A DNA stretch of 64,000 bases. Origin: Sarcocystis neurona (taxonomy: Eukaryota > Apicomplexa > Conoidasida > Eucoccidiorida > Sarcocystidae). Both the position numbers and the translations under genes were made by a program. Below, in pieces: positions 54,508 to 64,000 of this stretch; within the stretch, counting starts at the first letter, position 1, and each line of letters starts with the position of its first letter. Location: contig KL647297.1 of the NCBI GenBank assembly GCA_000727475.1, forward strand, positions 2,871,577 to 2,935,576, given 5' to 3'. The notes below the pieces were generated by a model. That model did no database searches and was not told the origin of the DNA. It saw nothing but the letters and a program-made list of their open reading frames with translations.

Positions 54508-57500
54508 CTTTACAGAAGCTGCACAACAGGGACGACTGCGTCGTATTTGCATCCGCAAAGAAGTGAAAACGCCTTCGCGGACAGAATTGAGGGAGGGAAA
54601 AGCTAGTGGAGGGACGTCAGACAAGAAAGCAGCGATATAGTGAACTTGAGCCGTGGTCAACACTAGAAGCGATAGGAGAGTACGAGTGGACGGCTTCCAC
54701 GAAGATGTCCAGAAAAAATGATTTGACCTCTCTATCCTTCTGCTTCACGACCTCTATTGCCAAGGCCGCCGTTACAAAATGCGCCGGTGTAGGTAGGAAT
54801 GGACACGGCTCTACCCCGTACTGCTTACTGACTTGTTCCAAACACATCAGACCACATTTTCAACCGAAGATGATGGGACCTGATGTACGTCCTTCTTACT
54901 ACGTCACTGACTCCATCCGTCCTCATCTCTTCAAAACATAACTGACACGTTCCAGGTGGGACGACGAAGACCCACCAGCCCTGCCCTCTCTCTTTACGAC
55001 TTGCTGCTGATGCTACTCGGAATCCACCGTATATCTGGATATATGCCTACGCAGAGACGTTGAAGGTGTCTTAGAAGCGAGCAGAAATTTTCTTGTGGAC
55101 TGGCCGAATGAAGAGTAGATACCAATGTTGGACCAGTACAGGTCTGTTTCATCCACTCGTTCCCCCCCCCGTACGTACTCCACTACGGTTGGGCTTGGTG
55201 AACAGCTACACTTGAATAGCTGGTAAGTCAGTCGCATGTGTACAAAATATGGATGTATACACATATATGCTGCAAAAACACTATTCGTCGACTTAGTGTC
55301 TTCATATTTAGACCTGGCACTACGCTAGCGGAGAACAAGTAGCCTGGCGTCATTGTATTAGCGAACGCGTACATGTGCACCCATATATGTACACATACCC
55401 ATCTCACACATGACGACTACGGCTTGTCACATTCACACACACACATGTTTTGTCAGTAGGTAACAACCGTGGGCTCAACGTACACATTTTTGCATACACA
55501 GCTACAGATACAGATAACTTCACAACTTTTTCGTCTTTTTACACCCGCTTGTGTGACCCTGTCAGTACACAACAAAGCACAGTTACTTTGTGCGCATATG
55601 TGGGTCGACAGTTCCGCATGTGTGTCCGTTTATACTCTCTTTAAAAGAAGTTCATGTCAGTGTGTATACGTGCATATAAAGTTGGCTCCCAAAAAGATCG
55701 TCACGCCAGTGCGTAGACGAATGTCGCTTTCAGGTTTACGATATCTACCGAGAAATAACCTGCTTACACACCCATATTTCGGTGAGAAGTATGCACAAGA
55801 AATATTGCGAGGTGGGGCACGTATAATTGTGTTAATGTACTCAATAATGTACTTTTGAATGTCACAACCGATGTAGACAGCGCACACTTGAGGTAATAGG
55901 TGACTATGTCACGCTACTCGGTGCCTCGTGTGTTGTTTGCTGGTGCTTGTCAAGTTTACCTGCGATGAGAATTATTTACTGAATATATCGTTTGCAACAG
56001 CGAAAACAGCGCTGCTCGTGGCATATTCTCCAACTGACAACGGCGGTGGCCACGCTACGCGTAGTTAGTGTTCCGCATCTCGATAAATTAAGCGTCACTT
56101 CGGTAATGCACCAGAAGCAGCAGTGAATTAGTGTGGCAGAAGCACACTTTCCGCAACGACAAACTGCCCTCCTTCAGCCTCAAGCGTAAGCTCTGGTAAC
56201 GAACTTGCACGCCCGTACGGCCACACCACGCGGAGTGACACACACGGATGTATTTATTGGAATATCAGTTCCAGGTACTGAAATAAACATATATATATGT
56301 ATACATATGCGTACGAGTACAGAATTAACTATGCAGGTATGCGTGCACTGTGCTGTCGCGCTCCTTGTCAAGTCCTGGCTCAGCTTAATATCCGATCACT
56401 ACTACTAAGCCTCCTTATATTTGCAGAGCCATTGTCGAGTCCATAGTCTTCAGATGCTTCCTGGTCTACTAGATATTCTGCACAACAGAGGCGAAGACAC
56501 CCTGGCGTTGAGTACTTGTAGTTGTGCACCTGGATTTCATGTCCCTTCTGGTCCCTGCCAACGCTTAATGTAATTCGAGGCCAATCAGAGAGTAAGCCTA
56601 AAAAAAAGGTGTTTTATGAATTTCCTGCCGCAGGAAGTCCACCCGTATCGTTAAGATTCCCACCAGTTACCCTTTGTGTTGGACCACAGGCCACATCGGT
56701 GCATATGTAGTGCACAGGGACGAACGGACGCAGGAGGTTTGCAGGGATGCGACGCGGCTTCAAATTGTGGTCCCTACGGGGTGGAGAGCATGTTATGTTT
56801 CTGCACTTTACGCATCTCAAAGCATGGTAGGGCGAAACAGAGGTGTAAGATGCAAGTCGTTGAAGTCTTCTCACCTTGTGCACGTAATCGTCAGTGTGGT
56901 CGTACCCGTTACACATTCTAGGTGACCTGGTACTGTTGCAGAGAAGCATAAAAATTGGGGGTGTTTGACGAGGCACTTTACTGGAAATGCATAACGCATT
57001 CTGTAAGCCCTGATGTCGTGTCCCACACATGCGTAGTACTTTTCTTCTTCGTCCCTTCTAAAGCAACGTACACTGTACTTCGGCCTGCAAGCGGAATTCG
57101 CACACTCATCGCAAGAGAGGCAACAACGATGCTGAGATCCTGTAACAAGGGCAATACGGCTATACTTTTTCAGTGTAGTCACAGCTGAGACACACCGTCA
57201 ATGTGATCTGTTTCATGTTAGGGCGTGCGCGGCAAAGCCCGTGATTGAATTTCCTTATAAACCGCAGTGTATAAAGATGTGACAATTTCACTTCGCCACA
57301 GTAGGGAAGTGCAACTGCACATTCATTTCGTGCTTCTCTCCACTTTTAAACTTGATTCGGAAGAAAACATCCTGTGCTCAAATTCAAAATACGTCTCACT
57401 GTCCAGTAGATGCATCAGCATCTACTGAATTCGTGCAGACAAGATGCGTGCGTGGGCGAAGCGACTCTTCCGAATTCTCGAAGTGCAGGAAGCACAATGC

Positions 57501-58322
57501 ACAGCCTTAGCAATATGGAAGCTAAGTACCACTAGCAATTGTAATGGTAGCGTGCACGGCACGTGCCTTCCACAATTTTAAAAACCTGGTGTATGCAGTA
57601 AGACATCAGCAGCGGTGCTGAATACTACACTCCAGAAGAAGCGTTAGCCAACTGAAAAAAATGCACGCAGTTTTACTACGAAGTTAAAATGTCAGTCACT
57701 TGGAGTTGCGCCCCGTTTACGCTTTCCTTGACCAAACAGAACAAACCTGATCAGTTGTTCTCCGCTGAATTTTCTTGTAAAACAGCAAATTCCAGGATCC
57801 CTCCGCCGTGTCCTGCTTATTCGGCAGGATACACGACAAAGTAGTTCCTTCAAAAGGCAAATCAAACTCCTTTGATTTTCGTTGCCGGTGGCAGCCGCGA
57901 ATAAAAACTCTGAGGTACAACTACAGCGAAAACACTCCGTGAAGGTACCATCTTCGTACCCATACTGGTTGTCTAGAGATCCTCAGTGAAAACAACTGGG
58001 TGGAAGCCAGCTGCACCGCTGCGTGACGAGATGAAAGAGTGACTGTCTTTTTCAAGACAGCTTCCATGGAGGCACACCATCCTTCCCTCTCTTCCCCAAG
58101 AAAACTGACTGCTCCTTGCCCATGTTCAAGGATACCACGTCCCGGCCGCAGTGTTCCTCTTCATCCTTTAATCGAAGACACACAACCCGATAACACTGGA
58201 GAATTCTCCACTTAAAAGGATTTACACATTACCGCAAAAAGCAAATCAACATCGTACACAACTGACGGCCACCCCCAGGAACAGCTTCTCGACACGAACG
58301 AGCCAGCGCCTTCTGCCCCACG
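54508..58322. other. Repeat-poor intergenic region
   Basis: Probably the promoter/5' side of the secreted-protein gene and the 3' side of the giant ORF. A homopolymer CCCCCCCC run occurs at about 55,164-55,171 and one short TA run near 56,290. Two overlapping minus-strand Cys-rich frames (57,182-56,871 and 57,030-56,614) are the only coding-like material; see findings. Otherwise nothing is seen. Confidence 0.45.
56614..57182 (-). other. Cys-rich open frames, possible exon(s)
   Basis: The frame from the ATG at 57,182 (103 codons) contains QHRCCLSCDECANSACRPKY and CFRRDEEEKYYACVGHDIRA. An overlapping frame ending at 56,614 contains HALRCVKCRNITCSPPRRDH and VHYICTDVACGPTQRV. Repeated C-x2-C pairs in both are unusual for random DNA, but no splice junction joins them clearly and no family fits. 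Confidence 0.3.
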
Positions 58323-61300
58323 TCAGAAGGCGAAGAATATCGACCCGAGACCAACGTGCTTCATTGGAACAAGACACTCTTCAAAAAAACCCAACGTTCG
58401 CTCTTCCTCTGCTTCTTGATCTGCTTGTTCCTCGAGTTTTTCACCTCGTCTTTGTTGAATATCACCCCGACCGTTTTGACATTTTTCACCCGCTTCCCAT
58501 TTCGCCGCTGCTGAAGCGTCTACGTCCTCACAAAACTCTGCTGCTTTAACGCCGCCTATTCCCAAACTTTTACAAGGTGCTGCTGCTGCTGCTGGTATTT
58601 TCGCAGCGCTTCGTGAAATAGTTTCAGGCCTTCGCGCAGAAACAGCGAGGAGGGCGGTCATCGTCTCCTCGATTTCATATTTCCTTCCGGTGTGGAAGTT
58701 AGCAATAGCAGCAACAACGGCATTACCTTGCGCGTCCACGTGAACACGCGACGTCGATTCCGTTGCACGCGCACCTGTCTGCTCTCTTGTCCGTACCATG
58801 ACTGCGTGCGTCACGACCTTGCAAATTTTGCACCGAAAGACTTTCCACCTGTTTGTTTCCCCACAATGATGTTCCTGCTTTTCACCGTCGCTCTCCCCCT
58901 CTACCTTGTCTGTTGATGTGCTAGTAACTGCCTCTGCTGTTGCGCTCGGTTCTATTTCCTGTGAATTAAGCAGTGGACCAAGAGTGCCTAATGCCGACGC
59001 ACGACCAGAAGCCACTTTGGTGCCCGCTTCGTGAAATCCACGGAGTTTGTCAGTCTCAGACGCTGACGGAACTACTGCTTGGGCAGCTGCTCCACCTGCT
59101 AGTAAGCTGCACAACAGCTGCAACATCTCTCGAGCGTCCTCCTCAGGTGGTGGCACTTGCCACAGCTCCTCTTTTTCGTCTGTTACTGGTATATTTTCTT
59201 TTCCCTTCTCTTCTGCCTCTAACTTGCTACAGTTAGGCTGCCCGTCGGACTGGGCCTCCTGATCCTGCCGCTGCTGCTGTACGACAGGACTCACACAGAA
59301 CTGCCTACTCTGTATAATGCGTGAATCGGAACCAGACGGTCCGTCCGCCTTACGTATATTGCTCGTGCTGCTGCTGGCCCTAGACATGCTTGAGGACGAA
59401 ACGGTGTTGCTACCAAGGCAAGATCTGTCCTTTGTTAACGAGAAAAGCAACCACGGCACAGCAGCCGGTTTGCAATCTTCTTGCTGCTTTCCAATCCGTA
59501 CGCTAGAAAAAAGCTCATTAAACGCGTACGTGCGCTGTAAAAAAGCAGCATACTCCGTACAACAACCTTTCAGGGGACAGGCCATTACCTGATTTCGATT
59601 AGCTTGGTCAGGGTATTCTAATGCGGTGCCGCCACCTCCAGGAGCAGCAGCAGCAGCACCAGAGCTACCAGAAAGGAGATGGGCAGCGCTGTCAGCAGCT
59701 GCACCACAAAATGCATCTGCAGCACCAGTCGATGCTCTTTGACTCAGAGTACGCACACCTTCGGCTGCACCACCCCGAGCAGCAGTATCTGCAGCAGACG
59801 AGCTGTCGGCAGCAAGAGCGCCCGAATCAGAAACGGCGCCCTGAACCGAAATTGGGACGACAGCTGGGTGAGGAGCAGTACTAGCAGGAGCTGCACTGGC
59901 GTCGCGGAGAACACGAGCATAATAACCGGCAGTAGTGCGACACGTTGAAAAAGGTCGCGTAAACGAAGGTGGTGACGTCATCCGTGGAGCGATGCACGTG
60001 CGGTGGCAGGACGGTGGACATACATGAGTGCACGTTTTTGTTAGTGGTTCGTCCGCACCGACGCGATTCTTGACATTACCACAGATGGCCGCTGGTGTTG
60101 CCGCTGTGTCAATCTCTGCCTTCTGATTTCCGCTACGTGTGTGTACGCCTTCTTCCTTTAACTGCAGTGTAAAATGTGCGGACGCAGGTGTCTGAGCTGC
60201 TACTGCCGTTAGTGATGCTGCCGCAGAGGGTGCGCCATGGTGAAGTTCCCTCACTTCATCTGCATTGCCGCCCCACTCCGCTGGGCTGTGCAGAGTTCTC
60301 CTTCCCTTCTTCGCTGCTCCTCCTCTCCACACACTGTCACTCGTGCTCCCTGTGTCCACACGAGTGTGGCCGTAGTTTTCGCTGCTACCGCTGCAGCACC
60401 GAAGCACACTCCTTTGCAGGACAAACCTTCTTTCTTTTGTAAAGTAGGCACTGGATGCAGCTGCTCTCGCATCAGGAGCGCGAGTACATGCCTCGAGCCA
60501 CTGCTGCTTCTTCTGAGCCGCACCCGCAGCAAACGTGAGCAGTTGTTCTTCCATTTCACCGGCAGCGCACGTTGGGCCTACCGGTCTCCTGCCATTGCAA
60601 ACAGCCGGAGACGCAAACGGAAACATTCGAATTCGCTCTCCTCCAGCGGCAGAGACGGATACAACAACGCTTGTCTGCAGGGCACGGGGCACAACCCACA
60701 CGCACGCTCCACAGAAACACGAGATTGTGTCATGTCCATACGCTTCTTCCGCTGCGGACGCCGCAGGTGCCAACTCCACATCTGCTGCTGGCGCTTCCCT
60801 TTTCGCTGCCGTTGTTAGTGTTGTTGAAGCTCCTGGTCGGGCGACTTCTGCCGCTGTCTGTGACGTACATTCCGTTGCTGCTGCTCCTCTTCTCGCTAAC
60901 GTTGCTGACATCAGGGTTGCTCTTGTTGCGGGTGAGGACGCTGCTGCTGAAGCTGCTGTCGTTTCTTGTGATGGTCCTTCTCCTGATGGCGAGGTTGATG
61001 AGTCTCGCGCCGGTGCTGCTGCTGCTTCTGCTGCGGAGAGCCCGTTGTGTGCCGCTGCTACGTGTTGCATCTGTGCTGGAGGAACAGCTAGAACACGCGT
61101 ACTGACAGCGGAGCATTTCCTCATCTTTTGCAGTGCTTCATGCTGCTCGCTGTGTGGAAATCTGCTTCGAAAGGAAGGTGGAACGGTAGCTACTCTTCTT
61201 TTGAAAAAGTCTCGAGAAGCGTTCCTTCTAGAGATCAACACTTCATCGACTCCCAGTCTCTGCCCGCGAAGCACACAAGTACTATCGTTGGGGCTGCAGA

Positions 61301-64000
61301 CAAACGGATGCGGCGGAGCGGAAGCAGTTGTGTGTAGAGTGTGCTGAAAAAGCAAATCGCGATCCTGAGGACGCCAATGCGGAGAATACTGTAAAGTCGT
61401 TGAAGACAGACAAGAAGGACGTTGATTCTGCTCCTCTCGGTGCTCTTTTTGCCTACAGAACCGTAGCTGCTGCGCCGGGGGCTGTCTTTGCTTCCTATCA
61501 CATACAGAGGGACGCCTCAGTTGCTGCCGCTGTTCGCAGATGTAATGGCGCTCGTCCCGTCGCTCGTGCTGCTGTTGAATCTCCTCCCTGCTGGGGTGAT
61601 ACTCCTGTTCACCTCCTCGCTGAGGATGCTGCAGCAACGGCTGCTGCTGTTCCTGCTGCTGGGTGCGCGGTTGCTGTGAGGCCTGATGTTCTGGCACACA
61701 GCATGCCTCAAATGCCGAGAGCGCTGACCGGAGCGGAGATGCCAGCGGAGTGTACGTACACTGCGCGCTCAGCAGCCCAGCAGCGTGAAGCGCACCCACT
61801 TTTAAACCCTGCATCAAGATTGCAACCGCAGCAGCAAATGCAACGCCTCCCCCAGCGGGAAGTTCCTGCACCGGGACTGATCCTTCTGTCAGACCAGGGA
61901 CGACGAAGGCCGCCTTTGGCTTCATCTTTCGTCCTTCTAGCCGTTCACGCGCTCTTGTTTTTGTTGCTCCTGCTGCTACGACCCGCGCTGCGGCTGCGAC
62001 AGTTGCTGCGGCTGACGACAGCGGCAAGATGCAACCGTGAAGCGCGACAGAGTGCGAAGGAGGTTCTTGCATCGACGAAGACGGCGTAGACGTACGGGCA
62101 GATACAGGAGCAGCCGAAGTGACACCAGGAGACGCAAGATCATGCGCTGCCGCTGCTGCTACGCAGTGACAGTTTTCTTCCTCGTCTAGCAGCAGTACCT
62201 GGCCTCCCTGTCTCGCAGCACTATCTCTCAGAAAATCGAAAAGAACTGGCAAGAAGAGCAGAAATGCCCGTCCTATAAACAATTCCTCGGAAGTTGACGC
62301 TTCCTTTTGTCGTTCTACATCTCCCCAAGAGAACTCGCTGCCTTCTGCAGTGGTCGCAGGAGGAGACATGCTGGTGTCATCTGCGAATGGCTCTGCTGCC
62401 GTTCCATCTGCTGCTAACGCTGTTGCTGTAGCTGCTTCTGTCGCTGCTGCGGTTGCCGTGCTTGTCGGTTTTACTGGTGTTGCTGCCCCTGTGTGCGAAG
62501 CATCTCTGCTGCTGCGAGGAGACCACCCGCACGACGTAGGCTTGCTTCCTGTTGCTGCTGCTACAGCTTCTGCCGCAGCCACGTACGCGCAGAACACGGG
62601 GAATGAAAGGATGCGCGGACTGAAACTCGCGCCGACACCAGCAGCACTATCAGGAAAGGGCGCACGCGCATCCATGAGGGCAGGACCGGCACCGCCGCCA
62701 ACGGCATCAGTACGCCGTTCAGCGCCAGCACCAGGAGTGTAAGATGCAGCGAAATTAGCAGCAGCTAACTGGCGACCGGACTGGCACACAGAGGTGACAC
62801 CGGCGTAAAAGGAAGCTGTAGATGCGGCAGCAGAGAGCGCAGGTGACCAGCCGCATGCAGAGCAAAGGCAGCACCCATGCAGCTTCGAAAAGGAAGTCTT
62901 CGCAGAAATTTTGTCAAACCCTGCCTGACTCTGTTTTCTTCCTGCGATATCGGTTGCACTTGGCGTCTCTTGCAGCTGTGCCGTCCCCACCGCAGTCCCA
63001 GCAGGGCTGACTGCAAGGGCAGAAGCGCGGGAAGCAGCAGCAGCAGCACCGACAGGAGCAAGGACAGTATGCGCAGGCTTCTGGGCGGCAGCAGCGGCGG
63101 CGTGCAAAGCAGCACGTGCAGCAGGGACCGACTTCTGAGCGACAGCAGCCGCCTCACCGGCCGCAGCACCAACAGTCACTGCAGCAGAAGGTGCCACACC
63201 GCCACTAGCAAAGTCACTGTTTCTACCTGCAGGACGCCCCGCTGAGTCAATAGCCTCAGCACCAGCAACAGTTACCGCTGTAGCAACAGCAGGAGGGACA
63301 CCACGTGACGTGGTTGCACGCAGGTTACACGTGGAAACAGCACCAGCGTCAGCTGTCCCTGCAGCGGCACCAGCGACACCCCGCGGTTCCTGCTTTGCTG
63401 CAGCAGCACGGGCAGCCGTGGCCGTTGTTGTAGTAGCAGCGCACAAGAAAGCAGCTGTAGCCGAAGAATTTGCTTCTGCAGATGGAACAGCAGACGCGAC
63501 GAGCTCAGACGCTGTCGTGTCAGCAGCAGAAGCACTGAGGAACAGCGACACCAGAGAAGAGAGAAGTAGGTGCTGCTGTTGCTCCTGTGGCAGCGCAGCA
63601 GACAGGGAGCGGCAGTCCACTATCGCACTGTAACTGCCACCTGCAGCTGCCTCTGCTGCAGAGTAAAGACTGCGCAACGCCGCTGCTGCAGCAGCAGCGT
63701 CAGCTTCTCCTTCTGTGGCAGCACGCCCGAGCAGACGCGACGCAACGGAGGGCCAGGGTCTTTTTGAAGCAGAACGCCCTGTCAATCCGTCCCTCTGCCC
63801 AAAAGCAGCAGAAGCCGCAGCAGCGATGGAACCCGGTCCGGCAGCAGCAGCGGTGGGCTCCGGCGCAGCAGCGGCGGCGGTGGAACTTGGCGCAGCAGCG
63901 ACAGAAATTGCGAAGCCAGCGCAGTCTGCAGCACCAGGCGAAGCAGCAGCGTCACTAATGGCGACACACGAAGCACCAGCACCGCTGCAAGAAGCGTCAA
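58323..64000 (-). CDS. Giant Ala/Ser/Thr-rich protein, 5' end outside window
   Basis: One minus-strand frame is open from the right edge to TGA at 58,323-58,325: at least 1,891 residues with no in-frame stop. The TTG codon at 63,783-63,785 is internal, not a start; the frame runs on upstream as Ala/Pro-rich sequence. Low-complexity Ala runs alternate with repeat-free islands: FIGRAFLLFLPVLFDFLRDS (about 62.25 kb), a Cys/His patch CTHVCPPSCHRTC (about 60.0 kb), CPLKGCCTEYAAFLQRTYAF (about 59.55 kb), and near the C terminus WKVFRCKICKVVTHAVMVRT then IANFHTGRKYEIEETMTALL (58.65-58.86 kb). The last 250 residues are largely repeat-free and acidic/Lys-rich. No domain was recognised. Small introns cannot be ruled out. 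Confidence 0.8.
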   Translation of the reverse strand, partial: DASCSGAGASCVAISDAAASPGAADCAGFAISVAAAPSSTAAAAAPEPTAAAAGPGSIAAAASAAFGQRDGLTGRSASKRPWPSVASRLLGRAATEGEADAAAAAAALRSLYSAAEAAAGGSYSAIVDCRSLSAALPQEQQQHLLLSSLVSLFLSASAADTTASELVASAVPSAEANSSATAAFLCAATTTTATAARAAAAKQEPRGVAGAAAGTADAGAVSTCNLRATTSRGVPPAVATAVTVAGAEAIDSAGRPAGRNSDFASGGVAPSAAVTVGAAAGEAAAVAQKSVPAARAALHAAAAAAQKPAHTVLAPVGAAAAASRASALAVSPAGTAVGTAQLQETPSATDIAGRKQSQAGFDKISAKTSFSKLHGCCLCSACGWSPALSAAASTASFYAGVTSVCQSGRQLAAANFAASYTPGAGAERRTDAVGGGAGPALMDARAPFPDSAAGVGASFSPRILSFPVFCAYVAAAEAVAAATGSKPTSCGWSPRSSRDASHTGAATPVKPTSTATAAATEAATATALAADGTAAEPFADDTSMSPPATTAEGSEFSWGDVERQKEASTSEELFIGRAFLLFLPVLFDFLRDSAARQGGQVLLLDEEENCHCVAAAAAHDLASPGVTSAAPVSARTSTPSSSMQEPPSHSVALHGCILPLSSAAATVAAAARVVAAGATKTRARERLEGRKMKPKAAFVVPGLTEGSVPVQELPAGGGVAFAAAVAILMQGLKVGALHAAGLLSAQCTYTPLASPLRSALSAFEACCVPEHQASQQPRTQQQEQQQPLLQHPQRGGEQEYHPSREEIQQQHERRDERHYICEQRQQLRRPSVCDRKQRQPPAQQLRFCRQKEHREEQNQRPSCLSSTTLQYSPHWRPQDRDLLFQHTLHTTASAPPHPFVCSPNDSTCVLRGQRLGVDEVLISRRNASRDFFKRRVATVPPSFRSRFPHSEQHEALQKMRKCSAVSTRVLAVPPAQMQHVAAAHNGLSAAEAAAAPARDSSTSPSGEGPSQETTAASAAASSPATRATLMSATLARRGAAATECTSQTAAEVARPGASTTLTTAAKREAPAADVELAPAASAAEEAYGHDTISCFCGACVWVVPRALQTSVVVSVSAAGGERIRMFPFASPAVCNGRRPVGPTCAAGEMEEQLLTFAAGAAQKKQQWLEACTRAPDARAAASSAYFTKERRFVLQRSVLRCCSGSSENYGHTRVDTGSTSDSVWRGGAAKKGRRTLHSPAEWGGNADEVRELHHGAPSAAASLTAVAAQTPASAHFTLQLKEEGVHTRSGNQKAEIDTAATPAAICGNVKNRVGADEPLTKTCTHVCPPSCHRTCIAPRMTSPPSFTRPFSTCRTTAGYYARVLRDASAAPASTAPHPAVVPISVQGAVSDSGALAADSSSAADTAARGGAAEGVRTLSQRASTGAADAFCGAAADSAAHLLSGSSGAAAAAPGGGGTALEYPDQANRNQVMACPLKGCCTEYAAFLQRTYAFNELFSSVRIGKQQEDCKPAAVPWLLFSLTKDRSCLGSNTVSSSSMSRASSSTSNIRKADGPSGSDSRIIQSRQFCVSPVVQQQRQDQEAQSDGQPNCSKLEAEEKGKENIPVTDEKEELWQVPPPEEDAREMLQLLCSLLAGGAAAQAVVPSASETDKLRGFHEAGTKVASGRASALGTLGPLLNSQEIEPSATAEAVTSTSTDKVEGESDGEKQEHHCGETNRWKVFRCKICKVVTHAVMVRTREQTGARATESTSRVHVDAQGNAVVAAIANFHTGRKYEIEETMTALLAVSARRPETISRSAAKIPAAAAAPCKSLGIGGVKAAEFCEDVDASAAAKWEAGEKCQNGRGDIQQRRGEKLEEQADQEAEEERTLGFFEECLVPMKHVGLGSIFFAF

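Noticed and set aside
63783..63785. Start codon of the giant right-hand ORF
   Set aside because: The codon is TTG and the same frame continues open to the window edge, so the gene is truncated rather than starting here.

Overview
The window looks like nuclear DNA of a coccidian apicomplexan, most probably an Eimeria species. It has dense CAG/CTG trinucleotide tracts that encode Ala, Gln, Ser and Leu runs, long TA-rich microsatellites, many GT-AG introns, and an abrupt switch to a segment almost free of both repeat types (about 47.7-58.3 kb). Alternating repeat-rich and repeat-poor segments are a known trait of Eimeria chromosomes. There is no sign of operons, phage or CRISPR. I built exon models by hand, joining exons by splice phase and by protein-family motifs; because the CAG tracts keep several frames open, some exon edges stay uncertain.

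Layout. (1) <1-12,320, plus strand: one long multi-exon gene for an Obg/CgtA-family GTPase. Its Gly-rich Obg fold and its G1, G4 and G5 motifs fall on different exons; it has large low-complexity insertions and an unrecognised C-terminal extension. (2) 14,036-14,411, plus: the last two exons of a small unrecognised gene. (3) 15,171-18,335, plus: a three-exon unrecognised gene. (4) 20,022-20,709, plus: a two-exon Cys/His-rich small protein. (5) 22,451 to about 47,769, minus: a giant (about 25 kb) gene for a RAP-domain protein with FASTK/OPR-like helical repeats. Its RAP domain is split over three exons, and a sense-strand tRNA-Cys(GCA) gene lies in one of its introns (29,544-29,615). (6) 50,661-54,507, minus: a four-exon gene, all introns phase 0, for a secreted Met/Pro-rich protein with a Tyr-rich tail, inside the repeat-poor segment. 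(7) 58,323->64,000, minus: an intronless-looking Ala-rich giant ORF, cut by the right edge.

The two best-understood genes, Obg GTPase and RAP protein, converge on each other (ends 12.3 and 22.5 kb, with small genes between). Both families work on organellar or bacterial-type ribosomes and RNA: Obg in large-subunit assembly, RAP proteins in organellar rRNA/mRNA handling. That makes mitochondrial or apicoplast location likely for both; this is inference from family, not shown by the sequence. The other genes could not be assigned a function.
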